Assembly (NCBI GenBank): GCA_015698045.1
Contig: BLAL01000051.1
Location: 1 to 64,000, forward strand
Length of the DNA stretch: 64,000 nucleotides
Direction of reading: 5' to 3'
Source of the DNA: Rhizophagus clarus
Taxonomy: Eukaryota > Glomeromycota > Glomeromycetes > Glomerales > Glomeraceae
Shown: positions 12,301 through 23,138 of the stretch, one piece after another
How the letters are laid out: each line of letters begins with the position of its first letter
Position numbering within the stretch: position 1 is the first letter of the stretch
Translations under genes and position numbers: made by a program
The notes under the pieces: generated by a model
Database searches by the model: none
What the model was told of the DNA's origin: nothing
Seen by the model: the letters and a program-made list of their open reading frames with translations, nothing else

Positions 12301-14954
12301 CCGATTGTCATGTTGCTACACGATCTATACGGTCGCTTGTTAAACATAAAGCTAATTTTTCTCGTTCTCTCCCTAATCCTATACTTTATCTTTCTCAGGC
12401 TTTAGGATTGATTAATTTATCTTCTCATTTGATTCAATGTCATGTTAATAATTTATTTTTGATGGCTAATTCTTCCACTCTTCTCATTCAACGTTTGTTT
12501 ATTTATAGATTAATGTTGATACAGTTCAGGTTTTTAATTCCCCTTTCTCCTTTAATGGTGGATGATTGGTCTTTATGGTCCAATATGATTGCTTTTAAGT
12601 GTGATTATATCGCTTGCACTATTGCGTCTATGACTTCTACCCCCTTCCGCCTGCAACATGCTCGTTCTTCTTCTACATTTCTGGACCTCACTCTTCCCGG
12701 CCATACTCCTTTATATACGTGTATGAGCCCGCATGTCTTTAAGGCTTGTCTTAAGGTCCTCCGGAAACGCCATCTTTACTACTTATCACAGCTGCTCGCG
12801 CCTTCTGGCTCCCATCTTGTTTCTTGGGCTGCTTATCGGGCTGCTTATAATGCTCAACTTGCGGATAAACGTGGTCGTTCTCTTCCTCACAAATGGTATC
12901 TGGACGTCAAGGCCCATACAACCCTTCCTGACTCCCACGATCAATTATTGGATCGCTATGTATGTCCTCCTTCTGTTACTTCTTCCATCACTCTAACCCC
13001 TGGTATTACTACCACCCAAAAGAATCGGCATTGGCTTATTACTCTCGACGGAAATGATTTTCCTCTTTTTGGCAAACAACTCAGTGTACAGCCCAAGAAA
13101 GATACCTGTACCATTGTTCATTGGATTTCTGACTGCCTTTCTTCTCCTGGTGACGTGATCCGTCTTCGACCATGTCCGGGCTGCGATGCGCACGTCCCAT
13201 TTCCTTCGGCTAATAAATATACCACCGTTCCACCTCGCTGTACTCTCAGGATTTCTTTGTTAAAATCTTTGATTCTTCCTACCGATTGTGAGCGTATTCG
13301 TCAGTCTACCACGGCAGTCATTTCTCCTTACTCTTGGGCGGACCTCAGTATTACGGTTATTCCTTACTGCAAACGTCTTGAGGTCTCGCCCGACTTTTCT
13401 CCTACCACTTCTGTAGTTGAGTATGACTCGCCTGGGGATCCTCCTTTAGGCGCTTCGTCCGATTTTCCGTCTCCAGTCCTTCTTCCTTCAGGGTCTCATT
13501 ACCGATACTATACTGATGGCTCCCTAATTAACCTGGGTACACCTGATGTTTCGATGGGTTGGTCTTGGGTCCAGTTAATACCTGATGCTGGTTATCTTAA
13601 TTCTGTTGCTACATATGCACATGGCACTATCCAGAATTGGCCTTCTTCCACTAGGGCCGAAGCTGCTGCGGTTTATGCTGCTTTAAGCGTCTCTCCCGAC
13701 GACTCTACCGTTACTATTTACACGGATTCTCAAGCTACTATTGATGGTTTGAGCTTATGTACTTCTTCTTCCTACTCTAACAGTCGTCTGTATTACAAAT
13801 TTACCAACTTTGAGCTGTAGGCCTCTATTGAATCTTCCATCCGATCCAAACGTCTCACTGTCTTTCCTATCAAGGTTAAAGGCCATGATGGCAACTATTG
13901 GAATGAATTCGCTGATTCCCTTGCTAATTCTGCCCATCATTCTGATATGGCTCCTCTCTTACCTGCAGCTGTATACACTTCTTCACATAACGTTCGCCTG
14001 GTGTTTGATAATATTGTTTGTGAATCCAACCCTAGACGGCTCCTTAAGCTTTACTTTCAGGCCACGCTTTTGAAGGACCTGTTGTCTCTCAAACATTTTC
14101 AATTTGTCTATTGTCTATCTAATAGGGACGATTATGTTATAGACTGGGAACTCACTTGGTTCACTCTCAACTTTTCCCCGGTCCATGACGCTTCTTTCCA
14201 GGCTTTCCATGCCGCTCGGCATTATACCTTCAAATTTAAACTCTTCCTTGATGATTTGCCTCTTTTGGAGAAGCTGAAACTGACTCGCTCTGATCTGTAT
14301 ATCGATCTTCTTACCTGCCGCTCATGCCGCGATCGCATGGAAGACTTGATGCATTTGATTCTTTGTTCCAAACGTCGATCTGTAATGCATCAAATTTTAC
14401 AATCCTATCAAAACCACTTGTTTTCCAAGCTTCGAAATGCTGGGGACTTAGCTGAAATGGATCCTACGCCTATGCTCAGGAAACTTTCTTCCCTCTCATG
14501 TTGGACTATTTCCTCTTCTAATTGGTCCTCTTACGCGCTTATCTGAGGTTGTTTGCCCGCAATGTTTATCGATTTGTTCGTTGAACTGTCCATCCCTCGG
14601 CAATCTGCTATGAAGGTCGTAGCCGCGATACACAACAACTTCATCCAGAAGCTCAGAAGACGCATCAGGAATCCGCGTACTTATGACAAAAGTAAATGGG
14701 AAGACGCGATGAACATTACCCTTAAATTGAAAACTATTCCTCGGCCATCTAATTTGCCTGCCACTTCGTATGTGCCTTACTCTTCTTTACCTCCTCCGAC
14801 CCTGCTCGTGACTTCACGTGACTCCGATGTCGATTGGATTAGGAACTCGATGATTCAAGGTTTGCCATGGTATAAACACTTATCGGGTTTTATGGGTCGT
14901 CTAACGGTGCAACTTAATAACAGCTTTTGCAGGATGGGATGTCGATTTTTATAG
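9318..14954 (+). pseudogene. LINE ORF2 polyprotein (APE endonuclease, RT, RNase H), copy 2, two stops
   Basis: One frame of 1879 codons is broken only by TAG 13818-13820 (TGG in copy 3) and TGA 14544-14546 (CGG in copy 3). The first 1500 residues are open. They include the endonuclease motifs CGDFNLHLD, SRIDYVW and SDHNPV, the RT motifs QDISKAFDSVNL, GIDQGEVISPLLW and FMDDST, and RNase H starting at YYTDGSLINL. The first stop falls within RNase H, after TDSQATIDGL. Because EN and RT lie before it, a truncated product could still contain them. The start ATG sits 49 bp after the ORF1 stop, as in copy 3. Confidence 0.9.
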
Positions 14955-15225
14955 TGGGCGTGTTATCCGTTATTATGTTAGCATAGTTGCTTCTACTTTG
15001 GTTGGAATATATCAAGGGGGAAGATCTAGGGAAATTTAGTGTAATGCGATTTATTCTTTTTAGGATAGGTTTATTACTATATTTTTACTTAGGAGACTAT
15101 ATAGCTTTATTTTTAGTTAGTTTTATTTTATTTTGTTTCTTTTTATTATTTGTAAATTGTATCTTTTAATAATACTTAATAAAGATAAGGGCTACTATGC
15201 CGCGTTTGCCTTGAATTTAAATTCT

Positions 15226-15326
15226 AACGATCTGCGCACCTTTTTCCGCTGATCACTCTGTCCATTTTTTTAGCTAACACTTTTTCATAAAAACTTATAG
15301 TTTTCCCTATCCAAAAGTCCTCGAAT
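15226..15326 (+). promoter_or_regulatory. 5' UTR / presumed internal promoter of LINE copy 3
   Basis: 101 bp, near-identical to 7038-7138. It directly follows the tail of copy 2, so a transcript starting here would begin right after the upstream copy's 3' end. The promoter function is inferred from position only. Confidence 0.5.
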
Positions 15327-17452
15327 ATGCCTAATAACGTTGCTAGACGAGGCCGCGGCTCCTTTAATCCTAATAGTAGGAAGGCCAGCCGCCAAGAACG
15401 AAGAAATAACAATAATAACTCTGATAACTCTGGTTCTGACGGTGAGAACACCGTGCAGCAAAAACGTACTCGAACTACCTCTGACAACATTATGGATGAA
15501 GACTACGTTGCCGGTCCAGCGGCTGACGTTGAAGTAAAAGGTCCCTCTTCTCCTCCTAAAGAAAATAATACTGCCTCAACTTCTCTCTCCTCTCCTCCGA
15601 ATATGGCTGCGGCTCTTTCTGCGCCTAACGATAACGCGTCTGATGGACTCAACGCGTCCATGCATGCTAGAACAACGACTCCTGCATCCCCCCCTAACGC
15701 GTCGCCTGATAAGGCTACTGATGATGATCCCCCGGCTGATCAATTCCTTGTTCAATCACCGACCTTCTCCATCGACAGAAATGATTTTCAAGCTGCGGCT
15801 GCCCCCAACTCTGCCCTGACACTTTAAAAAACTTCCCTACAAATAAGGCACTGATTGACGCCGTCAACAATACCTTTTTAGAAATGTACGAGTCGTACAC
15901 TGGTAAAGCAAGAATGACTGGTTCTGGTGATGCCAAACGCCTCGTTATCCATTTCCAATCCAAGGAGGCCTGTGACGCCTGCGTTGGTGCTGCCCACCAA
16001 CAGTTCCCGGATCTTGTATTTCATGCCCACGATCCTAAGCAGCTCCGGAGTGATGAGGACCTCTGAGCCATCCAAGTTACTGATATTCCTTTCTTCTTAA
16101 CCAAAGATAATATCATGTCTTATTTCAAGAAATTTGGTAACATTCAATCCTGTCGAGTTTACTCCAGGAAAAATGCCAAAGTTCAGCAAGCCAGAATTGT
16201 TTATGATTCTGCCCTTTCTATCACTCGCTTTGACACCCAATGGGTCGTTTACTGCTTCTCCACCTGCCTCCGGGTGACCCTGTGTCACTATACAATTGAT
16301 CAAAAATCCTCACGCAGAGCATTCGTTGCTACACTTACACAATTGCCTCCTAACACCAAAGACATTGATCTAGCTCCCCTCACTAGAGATCTTGGTGCTA
16401 AGGCCGTCAATGTTCCTCTCTCCCTGAACTCCTATAAATCCAAGCGTTGGGCTTATGTCACGTTCAATTCCCAAGAAACCATGGATGCTGCCATGGAACA
16501 GATCATTGGTTTCCGAGGCCATACATTGCAATGGAACCTCCCAGATAACACTAATAAACTTTGCCACAGATGTGGTAAGTTAGGCTGTGCTCCCAGTCAG
16601 TGTCCAAGCCGCCAAGATAGAGGTCGTTCTAGAGGTAGAAACCCGGTGGCTGCTCTTAAAGAGCGCTTCAATATCAACCAACCTGCCAGACCTAAAGAGC
16701 GTTCTCGCTCAGGTTCTCGTTCACGCTCACGCTCACAAGGTCCTAGCAATTCTCAATCCTTTCAGTCACCAAAGCCCTTGGCTAACACCCGACTTAATAC
16801 CAATCCTCACCGAGATCGCTCTAAATCCAATGACAAACGTGACCGCTCAGTATCTTTTTCTACGGTCTTACGTTCTCCTCCTTCCCTTTCATCACCCCAT
16901 CATGCTACTACTATGTCTCCTCACGAGGCTGCTACTATTTTATCCTTGTTGAAATCTCTCCAACAAGATATGGCTGACGTCCGTGATCGTATCACAGCCT
17001 TAGAGCTCAACGATAGACGTATAACTCGTATTGAGCAGCACCTAGGTTTGCTACCTCCGCCTGATATCCCAGCTACCAATCAGATTTCCGATATGCTTGT
17101 AGACGCACCGGCTATACCTGATTCTACTGTTAAGCAGGTCTCCTCTCGACCCGCCGCTCTGCCCACACAAACGACTCTCAACCCCTTATCTCCTGGTTTC
17201 ATTCCTTCACGACCAGTTAGAGCTCCCATCTCCGCTCCTGTTGATATCCCTGATATTTCCTCATTATCTTCTACTTCTCATATGGCTCCCTCTTCCACCC
17301 AAACTCACGATGAAATTCAAGCCATTAATGCGAAGCATTCGGCTATTGAAAACAAATTGGATATGCTTGCCAATTCTATTAGCGGTTTTATTGGATCTAT
17401 TGCTTCTTCTTCATTCTCCTCGGACTCAGCTAATACAGCTGGTTCCAATTAA
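15327..17452 (+). pseudogene. LINE ORF1 nucleic-acid-binding protein, copy 3 (one frameshift, one shared TGA)
   Basis: ATG 15327 opens MPNNVARRGRGSFNP, an Arg/Asn-rich start. The frame closes at 15827 because one base is missing near 15812 relative to copy 2 (GCCCTGACACT against GCTCCTGAAACT). The downstream frame is open from about 15830 to TGA 16064-16066 and again from there to 17452. The TGA sits at exactly the same codon as TGA 7877-7879 in copy 2 (DEDL-stop-AIQV). Downstream features are an RRM-like region, the CHRCGKLGCAPSQC knuckle (Cys in the usual His position), an RS repeat near 16695-16740, a coiled coil near 16945 and the C-terminal AIENKLDMLANSISGF helix. Confidence 0.87.
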
Positions 17453-17501
17453 TTGTCCTTCTCCTTATACTTTCCCCGTCTAATTCTATCATTGTGCTAT
17501 A

Positions 17502-20500
17502 ATGACGGACAATAATTTTGACTACGATTCTTTTGTTCGCAATCCCCCCAACCTCATAGACATAGACAACCTTACCTTACAGGATTCTTTATTTTCTTCT
17601 ACTTCTCCTTCGCTTTCCCCCTGCAATTCCTTTAACATTTCTTCTCTTAACATTAACGGTCTTAAGATGTTTTCACAGAATAAGATCGAGCTTTTAAATA
17701 ACTTCTTTTCCCTTAAACACATTTCTTTTGGTGGTGTCGTTGACACCCATCTACATCCTAAACAAGTGCAATTTTTGTCTAAACGACTTTCTAATTATAC
17801 TGTTTTTTCTTCTGTTTTGGATACCTCCCAACATGTTCGTTCTTCTGGGGGGGTTTCTCTCTTTATTGAGAATTCTTTGGCCTCCCATGTTCATACTTAT
17901 ACCTCACTTTCATCCCGATTGCTTTCTGTTGACCTCTACTTTAAAGGCAACGTTAAGCTTCGAATTTTTGTTGTTTATATCCCTCCTACTTCTGATCAAT
18001 CCTTGCGCGATGAAACTATTGACCTCCTTATTCTCGCCTTGTCAGACGCCAAACGATTAGGCTTTTATCACGCCATTTGTGGTGACTTTAATATGCACCT
18101 AGATCATTTCTACCCTCTATTTTTTAATCAACCCCAAATCGCTTCTAAACGTATCCATCGTCTCTTTAATTTTTTTTTAACGAATGGATATGTTGATTTT
18201 ACTCCTATCAATTTTTCCTCTACCTCTTTGGGTACCTATCATCGTGCGGATGTTGTTTCCCGTATTGACTATGTTTGGTCTTGTCCCCTTCTTAAACGAT
18301 TTTTACTCACCTCTGTCATTTTTGACGCGCGTGATCTTAGTCTTTCTGATCACAATCCTATTATTACCTATTACGATTTTTCCTTTTTATCTTCTTCTCT
18401 CAAGCCAGCACGTGCTCGGCAGCTTCAACGACGTTCTCGTCGTATATTTTCTTTTGATTCAGTTACCCCCTCGCAATGGGAGGACTTTTCTGCTCATATT
18501 GACAATTTATGTAACATCTCTCCAGTTGTATTTGCCTCTTGGCACGTTAATCGTATGTGTGAATATTTACACACTAACATTATCGCTGGCGCCAATGCTA
18601 TCCTGCCTGCACGAACTGTTGGTAATGACCATACCCCTAAACTCCCTAAAGATTTAGAAACCCTAATACAGCACTATTGCTTCCTCAATCGTGTTCTTCA
18701 TTCCGTTAGATTATTGCGTAAATATCCGCAAACCCTTTCTTCCTCCCATGACATTAAATGGTCTGGCTATTTGATTAGATTAAACAATATTTTTGCTTTG
18801 TACAAATCCGTTTTTTCCTCCGTCCCTGTTTTACCTTCAACCTTACTTTCTTGTCGGACGGATAATTTTACTTCTTTATTCCGTACGCTTTCACATGCCT
18901 CTAAATTATTAAGAGGCTTACACCTTCTGAAAGAAAAAGAGTTTCAGGATTCTTCTATCAAGGCTCATCTTGCATCTCGTGATCAGAATTTTGATACTGA
19001 TATTTCTTCATTTATTAACTCTGCGCTTTCTCGCTCACGTCGTCATATCGTGTTGGATCGTGTCTTTATTGATCATCCTACCACTCCTCAGTTGCTAACG
19101 GATCCAAAGAACATTTCTGATGCTGTGGTTAATCACTTCCAAAATGCTGTTCCTATCAAATCTTCTCCGCCCTCACATATATCAGCCTTACCTGGTCGAT
19201 GGCGCTTTGCATATTCACCCATGGACTCGGTTTCTCCTGATATCTATAGTTCTCTACTGTCTCCCCCTTCTCTAGAGGAATGGCTCTCTACGGTTTCTTC
19301 TATGCCCAATGGTAAAGCTCCCGGCCCTTCCATGATTACCTATGTAATGCTTAAACATTTGGGACCTATTGCCAATTCTTTACTTTTAACCCTGATTCGC
19401 AAATGTTTTGCTTCTGCTGACATTCCCGATCTTTGGCGGCAAGCTATGGTTTTTCCCATCCCCAAGCCGCACGAATGGCGATGCCAATTAAAAAACACCC
19501 GACCCATCACGCTTCTGAAAGTTATCCGGAAATCCTTTGTTAAGCTTTTTTACAACCGCTTGTCTACCATTCTGGCTGCACATAATGTTCTTACAGGTGG
19601 CAATTTTGCGGGGCTACCAGGAGGTACCTGCCGTGATCCAATCATCACTCTTGAGTCCATCATTCATGATGCCAATCACAACAATTCTCCTCTCTGGATT
19701 TTATCGCAAGACATCTCCAAAGCCTTTGATTCTGTCAATCTTACTATGTTGAAATTTGCTTTGGAACGCATACGTCTACCAGTGACTGCTATTGCGCTTA
19801 TTTTATCTCTTTTTATGAACCGTTCAAATCGGGTGTTTACTGCTCATGGTGAAACTTCTTCCTACCGGGTTCGCATTGGCATAGATCAAGGCGAAGTGAT
19901 TTCCCCACTTTTATGGGTTATCTACATCGATCCTCTTTTGACTGTTTTGAAATCTGAGATGCTGGATCCTTACATTTTACGGTCTCCATCGTTACTTTCT
20001 ACTGATACGGTCTCTATTCCCGATATTTCTATCAACAACCTGGTCTTTATGGACGACTCTACCCTTATTTCTTCATCGAAGGCTGGACTGGAGCATATGT
20101 TATCCATCACTGAAGAATTTTATTCGTTGAATAATACTTCTGCTAACCACCAGAAATATGTCTTGATATCTAATTCATTGCCTTTAACCACCACATCCGC
20201 TGTTCTCCCTGTGGAATTTCACTTGTCCTTATCATCTTTGAACGATATCCCTTCCATTTTTGTCACTCCTCTTTCTATTACTTCCTCTTTTCGCTTTTTA
20301 GGGGTATGGTTTAATATTAAAGGCTCTCACGATTTTGTTAAAAAACAAATCGCCAGTGAATGTAATTCCTTCGCCGCCACTCTTCGCCCGGCCAAGCTCT
20401 CTGCTAAACAAGTGGTCTACCTTTATAACTCGGTGCTCATTCCTAAACTCGAGTACCGTATGCAAGTTACCCACCTATCAGCATCGGATTGCTATGCTGC

Positions 20501-23138
20501 TACGCGATCCGTACGCTCACTCGTCAAACATAAGGCTAATTTTTCTCGTTCTCTTCCCAACCCTATACTTTATCTTTCCCAAGCTTTGGGACTGATTAAT
20601 TTATCTTCCCATTTGATACAATGTCATGTTAATAATTTATTTTTGATGGCTAATTCTTCTACCCCTTTTATTCAGCGTTTATTTATTTATAGATTGATGC
20701 TGATTCAATTTAGGTTTTTGATCCCCATTTCTCCTTTGATGGTTGATGATTGGTCCATATGGTCCAACATGAATATTTTTAAGTGTGATTATATCGCGTG
20801 CACTATTGCTTCCATGGTTTCTACCCCCTTCCGCTTGCAACATGCCCAATTTTCTTCAACGTGTCCAGACCTTACTCTTCCTGGCCATACCCCTTTATAC
20901 TCGTGTATGAGCCCGCATGTTTTTAAAGCTTGCCTTAAGGTCCTTCGGAAACGTCACCTTTATTACTTATCGCAATTGATTGCGCCGTCTGGCTCCCATC
21001 TCATTTCTTGGACTGCTTATCGGACTGCCTATATTGCCCAACTTGAGGATAAGCGTGGTCGTTCTCTCCCTCATAAATGGTACTTGGACATCAAGACCCA
21101 TACGACTATTCCCGGCTCTCATGATCAGTTGTCTGATCAATATGTACGCCCTCCTGCTACTACCTCTTCTATTGTCTTGCTTCCTGGTGCTACTACATCG
21201 CAAAAAAATCGGCATTGGCTTGTCACGCTTGATGGCAATGGTGCTTCTCTCTTTGGCAAGCAACTTAGTGTCCAACCTAAGAAAGATACCTGTGTGATCG
21301 TTCATTGGATCTCTGACTGTCTCTCTTCTCCAGGTGATATTATTCGCCTTCGTCCATGTCCAGGCTGTACCGCGCACGTTCTGTTCCCTTCGGCTAATAA
21401 ATATTCTGCCGTCCATCCGCGCTGCACCTTCACAATTTCTTTGTTGCGATCTATGATCTTGCCTACAAATTGTGAACGTATCCGTCAATCTACTTTGGAA
21501 GTCCTTTCTCCTTATACTTGGGCTGATCTTGGTATCACGGTAACTCCTTATTATCGGCGCCTCGATCTTTTGCCAGATTTTTCTTCCTCTTCTTTAGTGG
21601 TCACGAATGCTCTTGTTGAGGCTCCACTTGTGGACGATCAAAATTTACTCTCTTCACTGGCTCCCCTCCCGTCAGGTTCTCATTATCGTTATTATACCGA
21701 TGGTTCTCTGATTAACCTTGGAACGCCTGACGTCTCGATGGGTTGGTCCTGGGTCCAACTAATTCCTGATGCTGGATATCTTAACTCTGTTGCTGCATAT
21801 GCGCATGGCACTATACAAAATTGGCCTTCCTCCACCAGAGCTGAAGCTGCTGCAATTTACGCTGCTTTATGCGTCACCCCGGCTGACTCTACTGTTACTA
21901 TTTACACGGACTCCCAAGCTGCTATTGATGGTTTGAGACTGTGTGCATTTTCTTCTTATACTAATAGTCGTTTGTTCTACAAAACTACCAACTTCGAGCT
22001 GTGGGCTTCTATTGAGCGACTCGTTCATAACAAGAATCTCGCGGTTTCTCCCGTCAAAGTCAAAGGTCATGATGGCAATTACTGGAACGAATTTGCTGAT
22101 TCTCTCGCGAATTCTGCTCATCACTCCGATATGGCTCCTCTTTTGCCCATGGACGCTTACACCTCCTCGCATCCCGTCCGCCTGGTGTATGCCGATGTGG
22201 TTTGCGAGTCCAATCCCAGACGGCTCTTCAAGCTCCACTTCCAGGCCACCTTTTTGAAGGACCTTTTATCTCTTAAACGTTTTCAATTTTTATATTGCCT
22301 AAATGACAGAGACGACTATGTAGTGGACTGGGAACTTACTTGGTTCACTCTTAATTTCTCCCCGGTTCATGACGCCTCCTTCCAGGCTTCTCACGCTGCG
22401 CGACACTACACTTTCAAGTTTAAACTCTTCCTCGATGATCTGCCTCTCCTGGAAAAGTTAAAAATTACCCGCTCCGATCTCTATATCGATCTTCTCACGT
22501 GCTGTTCATGTCGTGATCGCATGGAGGACTTGATGCATTTGATCCTTTGCTCTAAACGACGATCTGTCATGCATCAAATATTGCAATCTTATCAAAATCA
22601 TTTATTTTCTAAGCTTCGTGAAGCCAGTGATTTGGCTGATCAGGATCCTACGCCCTTGCTCAGAAAACTCTCTTCTCTTTCTTGTTGGACCATTTCTTCC
22701 TCTAACTGGTCCTCTTACGCACTCATCCGGGGTTGTTTACCTGCCATGTTTATTGACTTATTCGTTGAACTATCTATTCCCAGGCCATCTGCTATGAAGG
22801 TCATAGCTGCGATTCACAACAATTTCATCCAGAAGCTTAGAAAACGTATCTGGAATCCGCGTACTTATGACAAAAGTAAATGGGAAGACGCAATGAACAT
22901 TACCCTTAAATTGAAGACTACTCCTCGGCCGTCTAATTTGCCTGCCACTTCGTATGTGCCTTACTCTTCTTTACCTCCTCTGACCCATCTCGTGACTTCA
23001 CGTGACTCCGAAGTTGATTGGATAAAGAACTCGATGTTTCAAGGTTTGCCATGGTATAAACATTTGTCGGGTTTTATGGGTCGTCTAACGGTGCTACTTA
23101 ATAACAGCTTTTGCAGGATGGGATGTCGATTTTTCTAG
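17502..23138 (+). CDS. LINE ORF2 polyprotein: APE endonuclease, reverse transcriptase, RNase H (intact, 1878 aa)
   Basis: This intact protein should nick target DNA and reverse-transcribe element RNA. Residues about 45-290 are an AP-type endonuclease, with NISSLNINGLK, CGDFNMHLD (about 192), SRIDYVW and SDHNPI. The usual catalytic Glu of the QET motif reads Asp here (VVDTH), as it does in copy 2. RT spans about 600-900, with QDISKAFDSV (Asp 737), GIDQGEVISPLLW and FMDDST (Asp 851-852, with Met where many LINEs have Ala). RNase H starts about 1397 (YYTDGS, Asp 1400; STRAEAAAIYAAL; YTDSQAAIDG; NEFADSLANSA). A Cys/His segment (CCSCRDRMEDLMHLILC) follows at about 1666. The ATG was chosen because all three copies share MTDNNF and the 49-bp ORF1-ORF2 spacing. 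No stop or shift is visible, so it is the best candidate for a working copy. Confidence 0.95.
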   Translation: MTDNNFDYDSFVRNPPNLIDIDNLTLQDSLFSSTSPSLSPCNSFNISSLNINGLKMFSQNKIELLNNFFSLKHISFGGVVDTHLHPKQVQFLSKRLSNYTVFSSVLDTSQHVRSSGGVSLFIENSLASHVHTYTSLSSRLLSVDLYFKGNVKLRIFVVYIPPTSDQSLRDETIDLLILALSDAKRLGFYHAICGDFNMHLDHFYPLFFNQPQIASKRIHRLFNFFLTNGYVDFTPINFSSTSLGTYHRADVVSRIDYVWSCPLLKRFLLTSVIFDARDLSLSDHNPIITYYDFSFLSSSLKPARARQLQRRSRRIFSFDSVTPSQWEDFSAHIDNLCNISPVVFASWHVNRMCEYLHTNIIAGANAILPARTVGNDHTPKLPKDLETLIQHYCFLNRVLHSVRLLRKYPQTLSSSHDIKWSGYLIRLNNIFALYKSVFSSVPVLPSTLLSCRTDNFTSLFRTLSHASKLLRGLHLLKEKEFQDSSIKAHLASRDQNFDTDISSFINSALSRSRRHIVLDRVFIDHPTTPQLLTDPKNISDAVVNHFQNAVPIKSSPPSHISALPGRWRFAYSPMDSVSPDIYSSLLSPPSLEEWLSTVSSMPNGKAPGPSMITYVMLKHLGPIANSLLLTLIRKCFASADIPDLWRQAMVFPIPKPHEWRCQLKNTRPITLLKVIRKSFVKLFYNRLSTILAAHNVLTGGNFAGLPGGTCRDPIITLESIIHDANHNNSPLWILSQDISKAFDSVNLTMLKFALERIRLPVTAIALILSLFMNRSNRVFTAHGETSSYRVRIGIDQGEVISPLLWVIYIDPLLTVLKSEMLDPYILRSPSLLSTDTVSIPDISINNLVFMDDSTLISSSKAGLEHMLSITEEFYSLNNTSANHQKYVLISNSLPLTTTSAVLPVEFHLSLSSLNDIPSIFVTPLSITSSFRFLGVWFNIKGSHDFVKKQIASECNSFAATLRPAKLSAKQVVYLYNSVLIPKLEYRMQVTHLSASDCYAATRSVRSLVKHKANFSRSLPNPILYLSQALGLINLSSHLIQCHVNNLFLMANSSTPFIQRLFIYRLMLIQFRFLIPISPLMVDDWSIWSNMNIFKCDYIACTIASMVSTPFRLQHAQFSSTCPDLTLPGHTPLYSCMSPHVFKACLKVLRKRHLYYLSQLIAPSGSHLISWTAYRTAYIAQLEDKRGRSLPHKWYLDIKTHTTIPGSHDQLSDQYVRPPATTSSIVLLPGATTSQKNRHWLVTLDGNGASLFGKQLSVQPKKDTCVIVHWISDCLSSPGDIIRLRPCPGCTAHVLFPSANKYSAVHPRCTFTISLLRSMILPTNCERIRQSTLEVLSPYTWADLGITVTPYYRRLDLLPDFSSSSLVVTNALVEAPLVDDQNLLSSLAPLPSGSHYRYYTDGSLINLGTPDVSMGWSWVQLIPDAGYLNSVAAYAHGTIQNWPSSTRAEAAAIYAALCVTPADSTVTIYTDSQAAIDGLRLCAFSSYTNSRLFYKTTNFELWASIERLVHNKNLAVSPVKVKGHDGNYWNEFADSLANSAHHSDMAPLLPMDAYTSSHPVRLVYADVVCESNPRRLFKLHFQATFLKDLLSLKRFQFLYCLNDRDDYVVDWELTWFTLNFSPVHDASFQASHAARHYTFKFKLFLDDLPLLEKLKITRSDLYIDLLTCCSCRDRMEDLMHLILCSKRRSVMHQILQSYQNHLFSKLREASDLADQDPTPLLRKLSSLSCWTISSSNWSSYALIRGCLPAMFIDLFVELSIPRPSAMKVIAAIHNNFIQKLRKRIWNPRTYDKSKWEDAMNITLKLKTTPRPSNLPATSYVPYSSLPPLTHLVTSRDSEVDWIKNSMFQGLPWYKHLSGFMGRLTVLLNNSFCRMGCRFF

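Larger units (their letters stand above)
7038..15225 (+). mobile_element. LINE-type non-LTR retrotransposon, copy 2 (full length, 8.19 kb)
   Basis: This is a complete unit from AACGATCTGCGC to the tail TTGAATTTAAATTCT. Its structure is a 101-bp 5' UTR, ORF1, a 49-bp gap, ORF2 and a 271-bp 3' UTR with AATAAAG near the end. It abuts copy 1 on the left and copy 3 on the right with no intervening base. The coding regions differ from copy 3 mainly at third positions, while the two ends are nearly identical to copies 1 and 3. It carries in-frame stops in both ORFs, so it is probably inactive by itself. Confidence 0.93.

Noticed and set aside
20967..21488. 173-codon minus-strand frame within LINE copy 3
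   Set aside because: Antisense shadow of the intact ORF2; broken in the homologous part of copies 1 and 2.
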